Shown here in pieces: positions 1 through 13,209 of a stretch of 64,000 bases of DNA. Under the pieces are notes generated by a model. It did no database searches. It was not told the origin of the DNA and saw only the letters and a program-made list of their open reading frames with translations. The first letter of the stretch is position 1; the number at the start of each line of letters is the position of its first letter. This DNA comes from Tenrec ecaudatus (taxonomy: Eukaryota > Chordata > Mammalia > Afrosoricida > Tenrecidae). The stretch lies in contig NC_134541.1 of assembly GCF_050624435.1 (NCBI RefSeq), forward strand, positions 103,536,805-103,600,804. Direction: 5' to 3'. Position numbers and translations under genes: made by a program.

Positions 1-1187
1 CCGGGTTCTTTGTGGAAGGGCAGCTGTTGTCTGTAGATGAGTGGTTTGCTTCTGGATTCTCAGCGCCGCTCCTTTGCTGTCCGAGTGTATATGCACACAC
101 CTGCACCAGCCGTTTGTGGCAACATGGCTGTGTGTAGTGTATTCTAAGAGCGGGAAATTCGAGGCCCCTGGCTCACTTGTTCTTCAGTAGCACTCTGGTT
201 GCTTATCTGGGCTCTCAAGTCAGGGTTGTGGCTGCTACCCCACTCTGACTCCTCCAGCGGTTGGGGGTGGGGCAGATAAAATAAATGAAATAAGCAGAAT
301 TAGTTGATGATATCTCATTTCTCAGTCGCCTCAATCACACTTCAGGGGATCGCAAGTGGGTACTGGACAGCGCCAATGAAGACGCTGTCCTGCAGAAAGT
401 CCTATTGGCCAGCAGTACTGACTCACCTGTCTGATCTGGGCCTTGAGATAGAATTGTTTTGGGAAGCAGTAAGGTCACAGTGGGTGTTGGAGAGATGAGC
501 AGGCACCACAGAAAGAGTGAAAGCTGTGGCAGGAACTTCACAGGTAAAAACCTGGCCCCAGGGCAAGCCCACAGAGAGGGGCTTCTTGAATTATTTGTGG
601 TGAAAGACCTGTTTGTGTTTCATTCCCAGTTCTCCCTGGACGATGCTTTTGTGAGAACACATGTTTTTACAGGGGGTGGGGTGGGAGGTGGGAAGTACAC
701 ATGTACACTGCAGCCCCAGACTTTTATGCTTAAAGACATGAAAGTCTGCCCCCACAGCTGTGCTTAGAACAGGCAGAAAAGAATCGCGGAAACTGTACAT
801 GTTGAAAAGGCCCGGGGAAATTAACACAGAGACTCCAACACTTTTGTGCGGTGTACAGCATACCTGGAAGTAAGGTCACACATGAATATTGGCGGTGTTT
901 AAATGATCTAATGAGCTTGCATGGACAGGCACCCTGACTGCTCAAGGAATCCCGTTCGTTTTACCTGTTCTCATGCAAAGCCAGCCCTGAGGAGACAAGC
1001 TTCCAAGACCTGAAAATCATTCTCCCATTCTCCCAACACTGGTTTCCCAGGCTGCTTCTGTAGCCAGTTCTCTTGAAAGCGTGTAGCTGAATTCTCTCCT
1101 TTTTTTTTAGGGTTGCTTTGAGTTAGTATCTACTCCATGCTATCTCCTTCTGGGAACCTTCCTTGTACCGCTGAATTCTCTTAACAC

Positions 1188-1362
1188 ATGTATTTTTTAA
1201 AATCATTTTATTGGGGGCTCGTACAATTCTTATCACAATCCATACATACGTCCATTGTGTCAAGAACATATGTACATTTGTTGCCATCATCATTCTCAAA
1301 ACATTTGCCTTCTACTTGAGCCCTTAATATCTGCTGCTCATTTCCCCCTCCCTCCCAACACA
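1188..1362 (-). mobile_element. Retroelement family A, 3' end
   Basis: Reverse; begins AAATCATTTTATTGGGGG (the AATAAAATGATTT end) and runs about 170 bp into the element. Confidence 0.7.
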
Positions 1363-1387
1363 CGTATTTTGAGTGACCTACACACCC

Positions 1388-1560
1388 TGTGGCCATCAAG
1401 CCTCTTCTGACTCAAGGTGACCCTAGAGGACCAAGTAGAAATGGCCTAATAGGGAGGGGTCCCAAGGCTGTGTCTTTAGAGGAGCAGAGCCTCGAGATGG
1501 GCACAAACCACTGTCCTCTAGGTTAGCAGCCAAGAGCTTAACTCCTGTGCCAGCAGGGCT
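1388..1560 (-). mobile_element. AfroSINE-type SINE
   Basis: Reverse copy abutting the retroelement 3' end at 1188-1362; ends GGTTAGCAGCCAAGAGCTTA ... CAGCAGGGCT. Confidence 0.7.
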
Positions 1561-2630
1561 GTTGCAGCCGCCAGACTGGGACCATATTCTGCCCGGACCC
1601 CTGGCCGACAGGGCACCTTGCCCCCTTGCTGTGTGCACAGCCCTGTCCTCATGGTGTGAAACCCACTAACTGGCCCCTGCCGCCTGGGGAGGAGAGAGGT
1701 GGTGACACAGCTCAGGGAGACAGTCTTGGGCCACCTAGGTGAGGAAAGGGTCAGAGGGGAAGTGGGGCAGGTAGGACTTGCCTTACCATGACTGGCGTGA
1801 AGTTGTAAGGGGTCCCCCGTAGGAGTGCTTGATGGCTACGAGAAGTTGGATGAGGTGGGGAGACATGAGTTCCATTTGAGACCCTCCCCACAGGCCCCGC
1901 TCACACACACATGTCCAGGGCCTAAGCCCGTCCTGACGGACTCCTGCCTCGCCCTGTTGTCAACATCACCCAGTTTCTTCCTTCAGCCTGCAGCTTGCAC
2001 AAGGTGGAGGGAAAGTGGGTCAGAGGTACGAGAAGGGCAGGATTCCTGTGCTGGGCAGTGCTGGGAAGAAGAAATTAGGTGGCTTCAGAGGCCCAGCCTG
2101 GCTTCATTAACTCCCAGCCGACTGTGTGGTTTTTGGCAGATTGTGGCTATTTGTCTCCCCAGGGAGCCTTGGGCCCTAGCACTGGCATTTAAAAAATAAA
2201 GTTGGAGGGGGCTGAGAGGAAAATAAATAATGCCCATATGTGATCACTCCATAGGAGATTTGAGAGAGGCATTTTAGTCTATCAAGCGACTGTAACAGGG
2301 AGAAAAACTTTTAACTTCAGACCTGTCCCCTGCCTTACCCCCAGGCTTGCCTCAAAGTCACTGGTTCGAGAGCACGTTGGCAATGTGGCTGCAGCTTTCC
2401 CGAATGCTGGAGTGAGCCGGGTCCTGCATGCTTGTGATGGCCTCTAGCTCCCTGCTGTGGCATGCAGCGCCTGGTTCTCATCAGGACACAGGCAGGAGAT
2501 GAAAGGGAGGGCCAAGACAAACTCCACCGTGGGGATTTGCCCGAAGCAGAGATATCACAGGACAGATAGTGATTGTAGGAGTAGTCAGTGCGTTGTTTGG
2601 GGGGCACGCTGGATTGCTAACCATAAGGTA

Positions 2631-2750
2631 GATGCGATGGTAGCATAGTGAGTAATGCACTGGCCTGCTGACTGCCAGCTCAGCGGTTCAAAACCACCTG
2701 TGGCTCTTTGGGAGAAAGATGAGGCTCCTTAAAGAGTAACAGTCTCAGGT
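2631..2750 (+). mobile_element. SINE, 5' part
   Basis: Forward head and B-box (AGCGGTTCAAAACCACC) to CAGTCTCAGGTGG. The rest of the tail is replaced by the next element; a matching tail piece resumes near 2943. Confidence 0.65.
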
Positions 2751-2769
2751 GGATTGATTAGGGGCATGC

Positions 2770-2935
2770 TGGGGAAGGACTGGAAAGGAGAGGGCGTGGA
2801 AATGGGGCACTAACAATAATGAGTACCAGAAGAAAATATTCTGAAATTGATTGTGATGATTTCATAAACACTCTTAATACAATTGAACAATTAAATTATA
2901 TGAAATGTGAAGTATATACCAAGACACTTTTTTTT
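2770..2935 (+). mobile_element. Retroelement 3' end, family B
   Basis: Shares AATAATGAGTACCAGAAGAAA and the following 90 bp with 46475-46618, and is followed by a T/A-rich end. It splits a SINE at 2750/2943. Probably a LINE 3' end; class not proven. Confidence 0.5.
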
Positions 2936-2942
2936 TTTTTTA

Positions 2943-3165
2943 AGTTAGTCTCAGAAACCCAAAAGGGCAATTCTGGCCAGTCCTGGAGGGTTACTATGAG
3001 TTGAATGGAGCCCTGACGGAGGAGTGGTTGCCCAGCCACTCCATGGAGAAAGAGCTCTTACAACGACTTCGACTCAGAAACCCCCAGGGGCAGGCTAGCC
3101 CTGGTCATCTACAGGTCATTGGGGATCGGAATTGACTAAAATTGATTGGGTGGCGCTGAGTTGAC
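2943..3165 (+). mobile_element. SINE tail pieces
   Basis: Two tails in a row: TAGTCTCAGAAACCCAAAAG (about 2943-3005), then another SINE body and tail with GACTCAGAAACCCCCAGGGG (about 3010-3165). Confidence 0.55.
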
Positions 3166-3209
3166 TCAATGTGATGCGTTTGAGTTAGAGCTTTTTGTTA
3201 CTTATTTTT

Positions 3210-3345
3210 AAACCACAAGTCTGGTTGTTCAAACCCAGCAGTTGCTTTTAGGGAAAAAGCTATGTCCATTGTATTCTATACTTGATGCACAGTCTTGGAA
3301 ACCCAATGGGGCAGTTTGCTTCTGTCCCAGAGGGACCCTAGGAAT
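3210..3345 (+). mobile_element. SINE, 3' two thirds
   Basis: GGTTGTTCAAACCCAGCAG (B box) to CCCAGAGGGACCCTAGG (tail). Confidence 0.6.
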
Positions 3346-5261
3346 TTGGTTGTGGAATGGGTAGGCAAGTATTAGTGTAGAAACTGCTGAGCCTTCTGCT
3401 GGGCAGAGCTTCCAGCATCATAGCGAAACGTGTGCCAATACAGTGTGACATGACAGGCAGTGGGGGGGGAACGGGACGAGAGTAATCCCTCCTTTGCCCA
3501 GGTGGCCAGCATGGATGGCAGTGTGGGTGGTGGCTCTTCCTGCCCTGAGTTTGAACACTAGAGGGAATGCACGCTGCCGGCCAAGCCATGAGAAGCCATC
3601 CAAAATGGGGCTGATGAACAACCTGGCACCAGGGAGAGGAGGAGGGCTACGAATACAAAGGCTTTCTCCCATTGGCCAGCCTTTGCTCTGGAAACCAGAG
3701 GCCATTACTGAACATGGAATCTGTTTTGATGAGGCTAAGTGCTGGGCTTTTACTTCTCTTAAAAGGCTGTTTTCACCACGGGCATGTTGAGACAGCGAGC
3801 ACCTGCATGGGTAATTGTGTCTTAGAGCCCAGCGTCTCGGGCTCCTTGTCCTCGCGGACAGGATTCCAAGACCTATGCCGCCCGTGTGTGCCAGGGAGCC
3901 CGTTTGCACGCTCACAGGGACTTCTAATGGACATGGCTACAACCCACGAACCTCGCCTTCGTGGGGATGGAGAACCAGCGAGTGCATCTTCCCCCAAAGC
4001 AGCCTGGTGGTTACTGTGGACTGACTGAGCAGTGTGGGCACAAAGAGGGGCAAGTGGGTGTGCAGGAGTGGAAAGCGACGAGTGCTGTTGGAGGTGGGCA
4101 GAGAGGGTCTGGCAGTAGAGACGAGGGGGAAGGGGTGGCAGTGCCCAGGCCACATGTTGCTGGGTCCCCAAGTCACAACGACCACACATGTGACACCCTG
4201 GTCTTTGCTTCCTACGTTGAGGCAGTGGGGTGCCAGCCCCAGCTTCCTTTGGGGTGTCAATCAAACCAGAAGTTGCACAGCATTGAATGCAAGTGAACCT
4301 TAGGGTTAGTTGCTCCGGTTACACAGGTTAGAATTTCTGCACGGCTTGCCTTCTGAGTTACTGATTGATCAGTTCCACTGAGCTATTTAATTATTGCCTT
4401 TTAACATCTTTATGTTTTCTTTATTGTGTTGACCTAACAAGGGAGCTGTCATTACCCAGTCACTATTGACTGTCCCCCCCTCCCCCCTGCTCCCAGGCTT
4501 GTCTCCAAGAGTGTAAACTGTGGTCTCTGTGCACCTGTGGGACCCCACAATGTTAGTCGCTAGTGTCCCTCGGTGCAGTGTGCTCAGGGTTCTTCCATGT
4601 GCTGCCTACAGGAGGACTCTGGAGGAAGAAAGCACGAACCACGTCACATGGAGCCCCTCATCTGCTGGGGGTCTGGGCTGTCTCACGAAGACTAGCTCGG
4701 TGTCGTTACTGTGCCACGCAGCTTGCCCATTAAAAATGCACCCCGTGTATTCCCAGGGCTGCGGCACCATCGCCACAACCACTGCTGAACATTTCCACCA
4801 CCCCAGGCCTGTCAGTGGCCACAGCTGGTCTACCTCTCCTGCTGACCTTGCCCATCTGTGACTCCCTGGCCACCTGTGTCTTGGGGGTGAGCCCACGGCC
4901 CTTTGCCCTGCTGAGAAGTGCTCTGCTTGGAGCTCCACGGTCACACCATGTGCGTCCGGCTCTAGGAGTGTGACTGACCTGATTCGGTCGTGCATTAGAG
5001 TCTGGCGCATTCCCTCAGTTGTTGTGAACATGTTGTTGTGGTTTGGATTGGTTTCAAAAAAATAAACCTGCCATTGGTCACAGTGGGACCAAGTGACAGG
5101 ATACACCCCACAGGATTTTATTGGAAGCAGACTGCCAGGTCTTTGTTTCGCAGAGCCACTCACCAAAGCACCAAACGCATGCTGTGCAGCCAGTGCCGAT
5201 GAGCAAGCAGTGAGTGGCCCTGGAGGACAGGCTAGAACCACCCCTGTGAGATTCTAAGACA

Positions 5262-5381
5262 GTGACTCTTTTTGGGAGTAGCAACAACCATAAACTTTCC
5301 CCTCTCTCCTGCAGAGTGTCCAGTAGCTGGTACATGTGAACTGCTGATCTTGCAATAAGCTCACTGGGGAGCCACCAGGGT
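5262..5381 (-). mobile_element. SINE, 5' part
   Basis: Reverse; GTGAACTGCTGATCTTGC to GGGGAGCCACCAGGG. Confidence 0.6.
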
Positions 5382-6059
5382 GGGTACTGGGTTGGTTTGC
5401 AGAGCAAATTCGTTTTCGTTCAACAGTGCATACTCGTTTTGTCTCCAGACAGTGGGTAGTTGCCATACCCGCCTTCCCCCAGGGCCTCCCCATTTCCCTT
5501 GGCCCATCTTTCTTGTCCCTTCCTGCCTCCTGAGCTTTGTCTCATTTATTTATCTATCTGTCTATTCGTTCATTTATTTATTTAGGAGCTATGTCTTTTA
5601 AAGGACATTTTGTCCTTAGTATGAGGCTTCTTGAGTGAACTGAATGAACTGGGTGGAGTGTAGGCTGTGCAGGGTAGCAGCGCCCCTGGGTGGGTAGGGG
5701 GTGGGGTTGTGGTGCCTGCGGCTGCTATTACACAAGGCACAGCCTGATTCTGGGTCTGGAGCAGGGAAGGTGGGTGGGAAAGGGGTCATCCATGGGCACA
5801 CCCACCTTCCAGCACTTCCTTTCTCAATGTAGAAGCTGGCACCCAGAGGCAGAGAAGCAACTTCTGGGTGACTCAGTCCCTTGCCTTGAGGGGTGGCACA
5901 AGGCCAAGTCTTTGGGCTCCAGGACTCTAACAGCCTTAACATTGGGGGGGAGGGGGGGACTTGCAAAATCGTTTTCAAGCCAAACTTTAAAGAAATTCCA
6001 ACTCAGCCGCGACATTCTAGGGATAACAGTAAGCACATCCCCTTGTTGTTTCTGCCACG

Positions 6060-6143
6060 TCTATTCCACAGAGAAGCTGGGGGTCCCAACAGCCAGCCTT
6101 TTGGCAGCAGAGCCTTCTAACCACTGTGCCACCAGGGCTCCCT
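6060..6143 (-). mobile_element. SINE, 5' part
   Basis: Reverse; head read as CTAACCACTGTGCCACCAGG then GCTCCC. Confidence 0.65.
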
Positions 6144-7902
6144 ATGTGGGCAACAGCTAATCTTCTGCATCAGACCAATGCAGACAGAGTTCACTACCCT
6201 CATGGGCAGTAGAGGAGCCGCCAGGGGCAGAACACTGGTGGTGCCTGCCATTGGAAGGACAGGAACCTGCAGTGAAGATGCATGCCCAGGCAGCCAGCCC
6301 CTTACTGCAGGAGCACAGACACTGTCACTTGGGGGCCGGAAGGGAGGGTGGTGCTTCAACCAGGGGCAGTTTGGGATGGTGACCCAGACAGCTTACTCAC
6401 CGTGACCGGAGTTTATACAAAAACTGGTAACTCTCTGGGAGATCAGAGAGAGTCCTGGGTGGTGGAGGCACAGGGTGTGATGCTCTGGCGGATCTCTCTT
6501 CCAGCCCCCCACCCCACTTCTCCCCTGGGCTTCCTCCTCCTGTTCCTGCTTGCACACCTCTCTAATTACTGGTCTCTTATAAACCAGTTTGGCTGAAAAT
6601 CGATCTTTCTAGACCTGCAGGGTGACCAGGAGCACCAAGAGAGAATGTTTGCCCTTTTGGTCCTGATAGATTATCTTTGACTTTGAGGAAAGAGCAATTT
6701 TAATGGCATAAATTTATACTACCCATTATTACCAGAACCTGGATATCCAGGGCCATTTAAAAGACATTTTACTTGAGGTACGGTATTGGGGGGCAGGGGT
6801 TCTCATGTTAACTAGGAAGCTGGTGTGTTGTTCGTTGTATGTATGTCTCGTGTTTGCCTGGTTTCTCGTTGACTGTTTCTCCTTGGATTTTAGGATCCCC
6901 TTGTATTTTGAAGCAAGAGCCTATGAGTCAGAATCAGTGTTCTGGCCCCTCACATGTTGAAGATACAAGGATATGCCAAAAAGTATTGTCAATAGGATTT
7001 TCCTTGAGAAGCCCTCCTGATTGGTGCATGTCTGCACACTGGGTAGTATGCCTGATACAGGAAGAGGTCTGGCATCACCATCAGTGCTGTAGCTACTGAC
7101 ATTGGGGCACCACAGGGTGCGGCGCTGTCAATTTCCCACAATGTCCTGGCCTCAGCATAGCAGGCTCTGGACTTTTGGGTGAGGAAGACCCACTAGCTCA
7201 TAGCTAATTTGTTTAAAAAGCGAGGTGGAAGGTTATGAAGAGTTGTAACCAGGGGAGAGTCTTGGACTTGCCAGTATGATCCAGGGAGCAAATTTAATCA
7301 ACACAGTGGCTTCTGAGACTGCTGGGTCTGTTATTCAGGGCCTCGAGGGCAGCTCAAAGGAAATCTTGGTAGCTTTTTCTCAAAGGGCACAGGACAACCA
7401 CAGGCACTTGCTATAGAGGAATCCCAAGAAAATGGAAAACTGCATCGGCGAGAAAAAATGTATCCCCGTCCCCATCCTAACTGCTCCTTCAAGCTTCCTT
7501 TTCTCTCCCACCCTCTGAACATCGACAGGGAACACAGTGTGAGTGGGTCCCTTGAAGATGCTGCTTGCCGTGGTGTAAATGGAGGAGCAAGCACGGCACC
7601 CCAAGAATGGGCTGGAGGTGGAAACTCTGCCTTCAGAAGCTTTGAGACTAGGAAGAGGCTCTGTCTTCTCACAAAGAGAAAGATTGATCCAAAAATACAT
7701 AACCAACACTTGGCCCAAAGTAACCCTTTTCAGTGCTCTATGGACTTTTGTTTCCTAACCTAGAAAAGTCAGCCTCATAACAATATTATGAGAACCAAAT
7801 GAGATATGTACCTAGAAAAACAAACACAAACGATATCAACAGTGTTATGAGAACCAAGAGAGAGATGGAGAGCAGTTAGGAATATGGATGATTCTGTTAA
7901 AA

Positions 7903-8068
7903 ACCCAACTCCCCGATGTCAAGTCTCATAGCAACCCTCTAAGACAGGGCAGAGCCGGCCCAGACAGTTTCAGAAACAGTGACTGATGATGGGAGGCGCA
8001 GCTGGTGGTTTTGAACTGCTGACCTTGGGGATTGCAGCCCAGTGAGTAGCCACACCATCACCAAGGCT
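7903..8068 (-). mobile_element. AfroSINE-type SINE
   Basis: Reverse copy with GATGTCAAGTCTCATAGCAACC as tail region and TTTTGAACTGCTGACCTTGG as B-box region. Confidence 0.8.
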
Positions 8069-9331
8069 ACTGTAAAAACATATCCACCCGCCCCCCCCAA
8101 ACAAAAGCAACTTAGCGATTGGTCTTTTTGTGACCATATTTTTTCCTGGCCCCTGTTTTTCCTCCTCCTTTTATTTTATCCCAGCCATGTGCTTTCCTGG
8201 AGCCCTCCTGGGCTTGGCCCGCTCGATTCTCCATGTGCTCCACAGCGTGCAGATAATCCCATTTGTCTGGTGAAGCCAGGCCGGGGCAGTGGGGACATAA
8301 TTATAAGCTGCTCTGAATACTTCCTTTGCAGTGCTCCATGCAAACTTGGAGCCAAGTGCACAACCCAGGCAGTGGTTCGTTGATGGGTGTGCCTCCTGTC
8401 CGGAAGCCAGACTAAGGGGTTTCTGTAAAGGACACATGCTATGTGTGGTTTCAATGGGGGTTGTATTTTCACATAACAAATCTGCAACACCCTTGTATGA
8501 CACCCCCTACAGGTGCTGGCTGTGGACTGGCGCGGCCTTGTCCTTGGGAGAAAGAGCTACAGAGGTTTCCCTCAGGAAAGGAGAGCCTCGGGGCTCCCTG
8601 TGTTCAGGAACGGGTCCCCACTTGGCAGCTGGATGGGTTGTGATGCCAGGGAGTGTCACTCAGGAACTTCTAGAGAAGTCTTCTGATCTGTGTGACCCTC
8701 TGTCCTGGAGTGTCCTTGGGGAACTTTGGAGAGGTGCTGGGGTACCTGGGAAAGCCACCCCTCGCTCTGGTTCCCATGAACAGTTGCTGTGTGAGACTAG
8801 GGGGATCTGCTGTCAGGAGAAGGTGTGTGTGCTTTAACATCAAGAAGTCCGTAGTACTTGAACTAGAAAAGTTAAGGTTCTGGAGGTGGGCAGCTGGGAG
8901 AGTTCTCCCAACAGCCTGTGGACTTTGGTCTCTCCCTCTCCATTGTGGGCCAAGGTCAGTTGGCTCGGAAAGCTTGGCGGGGGGTTGGGGGGGGGGTTGG
9001 TACGGGTCATGCAGGGAGGCAGCCAGACTGTGCTGCTGCCCTTGGCTGGGCTAGCCTCCTTTGGGGAAACAAATGTGCCAAAGCCGAAGAAGCCCCGCTC
9101 TGTGGGTCATGGTGGATTGCACACCAGGTGCACCCCTGGGATGCCTATGCAGGCTTGCATGCTGGCTCCTGTTCACCTTTGTCCACAGTGGCCCGGAAGG
9201 CTGGAAAGGCCCTATGGCAGCTCTGTGCACCAATCATTGCTTGGGTGCTTCGGTGGCAGAGCAAAACAGGTTTTCCTGACTGGCATCACCAGATCAAAAT
9301 CAATGCTGTCTGCTCCCATAAAGCTTTACAG

Positions 9332-9495
9332 CAGCTGTTCTCAACCTGTGGGTCATGGCCCCTTTGGGAGTCTAGCGACCCTTTCACAGGGGTCCCCTGA
9401 TTTATAACAGTAGCAAAATTAGTTATGAAGTAGTAAAAAATATAATGTTATGGTCGGGGGTCACCACAACATGAGGAACTGTATTAAAGGGTCAC
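9332..9495 (+). mobile_element. SPIN-like hAT transposon, 3' end lost at a SINE
   Basis: Starts CAGCTGTTCTCAACCTGTGG and matches the family up to AAAGGGTCACGG, where a SINE begins. The last about 30 bp with the right inverted repeat are missing. Confidence 0.8.
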
Positions 9496-9496
9496 G

Positions 9497-9700
9497 GGTT
9501 CCATGGTGGCATAGGGGCTACGAATTGGGCTGCTAACCCCCCAGGGTCAGCAGTTGAAAGCTACGAGCTGCTCAATGGAAGAAAACAGGGCTTTCTACTG
9601 CCAAGAAGCGTGAGCGTCTCAGAAACTCACCAGGGCAGTTCTACCCTGCCCTACCAGGCCGCTCACTATGTGTTGGCTTTGCCTGGATGGCAGTGAGTGA
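9497..9700 (+). mobile_element. AfroSINE-type SINE, inserted in SPIN
   Basis: Forward copy starting GGTTCCATGGTGGCATAGGG and ending GGATGGCAGTGAGTGA; it terminates the SPIN copy at 9332-9495. Confidence 0.8.
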
Positions 9701-10452
9701 GTGATACATGAAGTTAAACGTGCTGCTGTGCTAAGACACTATGCACACTGGCTTTTCGTGGCCCTTGGAACCACCCCACCAGTCACCTTGGGAAAGAAAG
9801 ACCACTGGTTTGACCATTTTCTGGGTGTTCTGTGGGGGTGGGGAGACACCAAAAAGTAGCACAAGCCCTAGACCCCAACAGACAAGGTCCCCCGTGGCAA
9901 TGCCACTTCAGGGTCCTAGCTGGGACCCTGATTTGTTGGCAATGGCTCTTTCCTGTTCCTGTGCCAGTGAGGGTGGCAGGAGATTTCTCCTCCAGGTGTG
10001 GTGATTACGTCCCAAGGGTGTGTGCGCCGGCCACCCAGCAGAACGTGGGCGTGCTACCCTGCATTCTGGGGTCCCCGCCTGCCACAGCACCTAAGATCCC
10101 TCTGCTTCCTCAAGCGCCCCCTAGTGTCTGTGGGAAGCCGCCTTTTCTTCCTGAGCTTGGCTGCCTGAGAATTGAAGACCTGTTCCTGTGGCTGCCTGAT
10201 GCTGCACTTACAAAGTCTGGTATCTGGGATCTCTCTGGCTTCTCCGGCTGGACGGGCTTTCTGCTCTACCTCCTTTCCAAGTTATGCTGACCTCGTTGTT
10301 GAGAGTCAGACAACTCCAGTTCAACTGCTTAGTGGCACTGATTGCATTTGTCACATCTACAACCCTGCTCACCTCTCCAGAGGGGCTCCTCTCCGACTGA
10401 CCCTCATCACTGCTCTTTAAGGGTCCTCGATAATCTTTCCGGTTGTATTTGT

Positions 10453-10610
10453 CATTGCATCATAACAGCCACCCTACAGGACTAGGTAGAATCGCCCCTT
10501 GTGTTTCCAAAGCTGTAACTCTTTACCGGGAGTAAAGAGTCTCGTCTTTCTCTCCTGTTCATAGGCGAGTGGTTTCAAACCGCTGGTGTTGGGATTCCCA
10601 ACCCAACAGG
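10453..10610 (-). mobile_element. AfroSINE-type SINE
   Basis: Reverse copy with CCTACAGGACTAGGTAGAAT and GGTTTCAAACCGCTGGTGTT. Confidence 0.7.
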
Positions 10611-13036
10611 TACCCCCCCACCACCACCACCAGGATTTCCTTTGATACCATTATAGAGAGATCGATGGCTTTAGAAACTCTAGAGACTGTAAAAATACTG
10701 AATGCTACTTTCCATCCCCCCTCCCCGACATTGATCAGGATTATTTTGGCTTAATTTTAGATTTTCAAAAAAAGTTGCAAAGTTGTAAGTAAGAGAGCTG
10801 GCAAGGGAGTTCCCTGGGGCCCTTCGCCAAATCGTTGGCATGTTACATCACCAGGGCATCTGTCACAGCATGGCTGTTACCGGGTTTCTCTCTGGGTTCC
10901 TTTGTGTTCCCGGGCCCACACTGTCTTTTGAAGTGCTATGGAAAGTGCTTGAATGTGTTTCTGGTTCTAAGCACTAGAATTTTGTGGGAGCTTTTAAAAA
11001 AAACAAAACAGAAACAGAATGGTGATGTCAACCACCTAGAGGTTCTATGCAGTCACTGATGTGGATATGAGAAGCACCCTTCCCCCAGCCCCAGAAGCTT
11101 CTACTGCAGAGCCATGCAGACATGGCTGGGAACCACAGGCTTGGAGGAGAAGGTGATTGCTGGCTTCAGATGGGGTTCCTTGGGCTGCTAATGAATTCAG
11201 ACAAAAACATTTCTAAACCTCCATGTGGATTACCAATAGTCAAATAGCGTGGGACAGAGACACGTAGCTGCCTACTTTAGCTTGTATTTAACTGTTCTGA
11301 AATGAGTTCAGAAGCATGTTAGTTATGGTCTTTGTCATTTGTGACCTGGCCAGCGGGGTTGGTCACTGTTTTGAAGGTGGCATGGGGCTTAGGTGGGTGA
11401 GTGGCATCTCAATGGACCCAGACGGTGAGGTTTTGGGGGCGGATGGGCGCGGGAGTGTTTGGTGAAGAGAGGATCCCATAGATTCTCGGGTGTTCTGCTC
11501 CCCAGGCACCATTTTGTTTCTTTGCTTTCCCCTCCCTCCTGCCCCAGAAAGGACGGACCAGAGACACAGGGAGGAGGTGCTTGGGGAGAGGAAAGGGAGA
11601 ATGCAGAGCCAGACAGTGAGTTGACTTGGGACTAAAATCCCTGCTTTAAGGCTCCACTTGAGCAGCCAGGGACTAAACATTGGACAGCAAGCCCCGAGGG
11701 TCCTGCTGCTGTCATGAGCACCGGTTTTGGTCACTGACATCCATCCCTAGTGGGCAGGTTGGAGGGGAGGAATCTGTAGGCTAGTGCCACTGGCCTCCCC
11801 AGTCAGGCAGAGTTGGTTCTTCTTCATGGCCAACACACCCCTTGGTGGCTGTGCTGGATGCTGGACAGCCTTGTTTTATTACAGCGCTTGGGCAGAGGGT
11901 GCTGACTCTGTGAAGTGGCTGAAGGCAGCAGGCAGCCCCCTCTCATCCAGGGCTAAGAGTGAGGTGTTAGCCATCATTGCCATAGCAATGGACACGTGTT
12001 CTCTGGGGCGTTGTGACATCACAAGTGGAAGCTGTTGGTGGGAAGGAAAATCTTGCCTGTAGGAGGGAAATTGACCTTGTAAGTCGCCCTGGCGGCTTGG
12101 TGTATGTTCCACCGGTGTGTGTATATATATACTTATGCCCCTGCTCCTTTCCAGAGACTGGGTGTTCAAGGGTTTCCCAGCCACGAGTATTGCACATCAT
12201 CTCTGTTGCATTTCTGGGTGTGATGAGTGTGTTTGGCATAGGGATGTGTCTGTGTCACATTTTGGCCCTGTTGTTCACCACAGGGCACCCTCAGGCTTTT
12301 AATTTGCTTTTGTTTAGCCAAATCAGAGTTGAGTTGACAATACCTGAAAATTCCAACCAGGAGGGCACAGACGCAAACTTTATAAACGCCCCGTGGGGCC
12401 ATCCTGGCACTTGGTCTCATTTGTCTGTGCTTGATTGGCTTTACTCTTGTGGTTTTTTGGGGGTCTTTCTGGAAGCCCTGTGCAAACCATGTGTGTACCT
12501 CAGGCCCCTTTGCTGCTTATCTCTGGTCTCAGGATTCACTCTGTCTTTAATTAAAATTTTAATCCTCCTGCCAAACTAACTCATTTCACAAGGAGCTTTT
12601 TTATACCGCATCCTCGATCCCTCAGGAGCTAGACTAGAATTGCCAGCGTAGTTTGCAAAGCTCTCTGGGCATGATTTGTTTGGAAGCTTTGTGGGGCCCA
12701 TGATGGACCAACCATGAGCTTTTGCCACTCCTGTCTCCATGGGCCAAGGAGACAAATGGGGCAGACACTGGTCACTGCAGCAGGCGGCTATAGAGCATGG
12801 GGCCTGTGTAGGGCTGGCCCACCTACTGAGCCATCCTGTCTTCCTTAGCATTTTATAACGCTTTGTGCTTTCTTCTGTCACTGTGCTGTCTACCCCAACT
12901 ACCAGAAAAACAACTGGGTTTGGCTTTCCTGCTCACATCAGGTAAAGTGTAGTGCAGGTGCCTCCTTGGTCTCGTGGGATGCTCTTGACCTTGATGAGTG
13001 CCATAACTTGGTGAAAAAGGCACACTTGCTCTAGAG

Positions 13037-13209
13037 CAGTGGTTCTCAATCTTCCTCATGCCGAGACCCTTTCATACAGTTCCTCGTGTTGCGTTGACCC
13101 CTCCCTCAACCATAAAATTATTTTTGTGGCTACTTCATCATTGGGTGACCTCTGTGAAAAGGTCATTTGACGCCCAAAGGGGTCAGGACCCACAGGTTGA
13201 GAAGTGCTG
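13037..13209 (-). mobile_element. SPIN-like hAT non-autonomous transposon, complete
   Basis: Terminal inverted repeats CAGTGGTTCTCAA and GAGAAGTGCTG, with ctctagag (13029-13036) and ctctaaag (13210-13217) as an 8-bp target duplication with one mismatch. The interior matches the other three copies in reverse orientation and has no transposase. Confidence 0.85.

Noticed and set aside
2622-2700. tRNA gene-like segment
   Set aside because: The A- and B-box-like motifs belong to the tRNA-derived head of a SINE; no cloverleaf is kept.
4606-5241. 211-residue minus-strand open frame in intron 1
   Set aside because: No domain, no splice support, ordinary intron composition; expected by chance in 64 kb.
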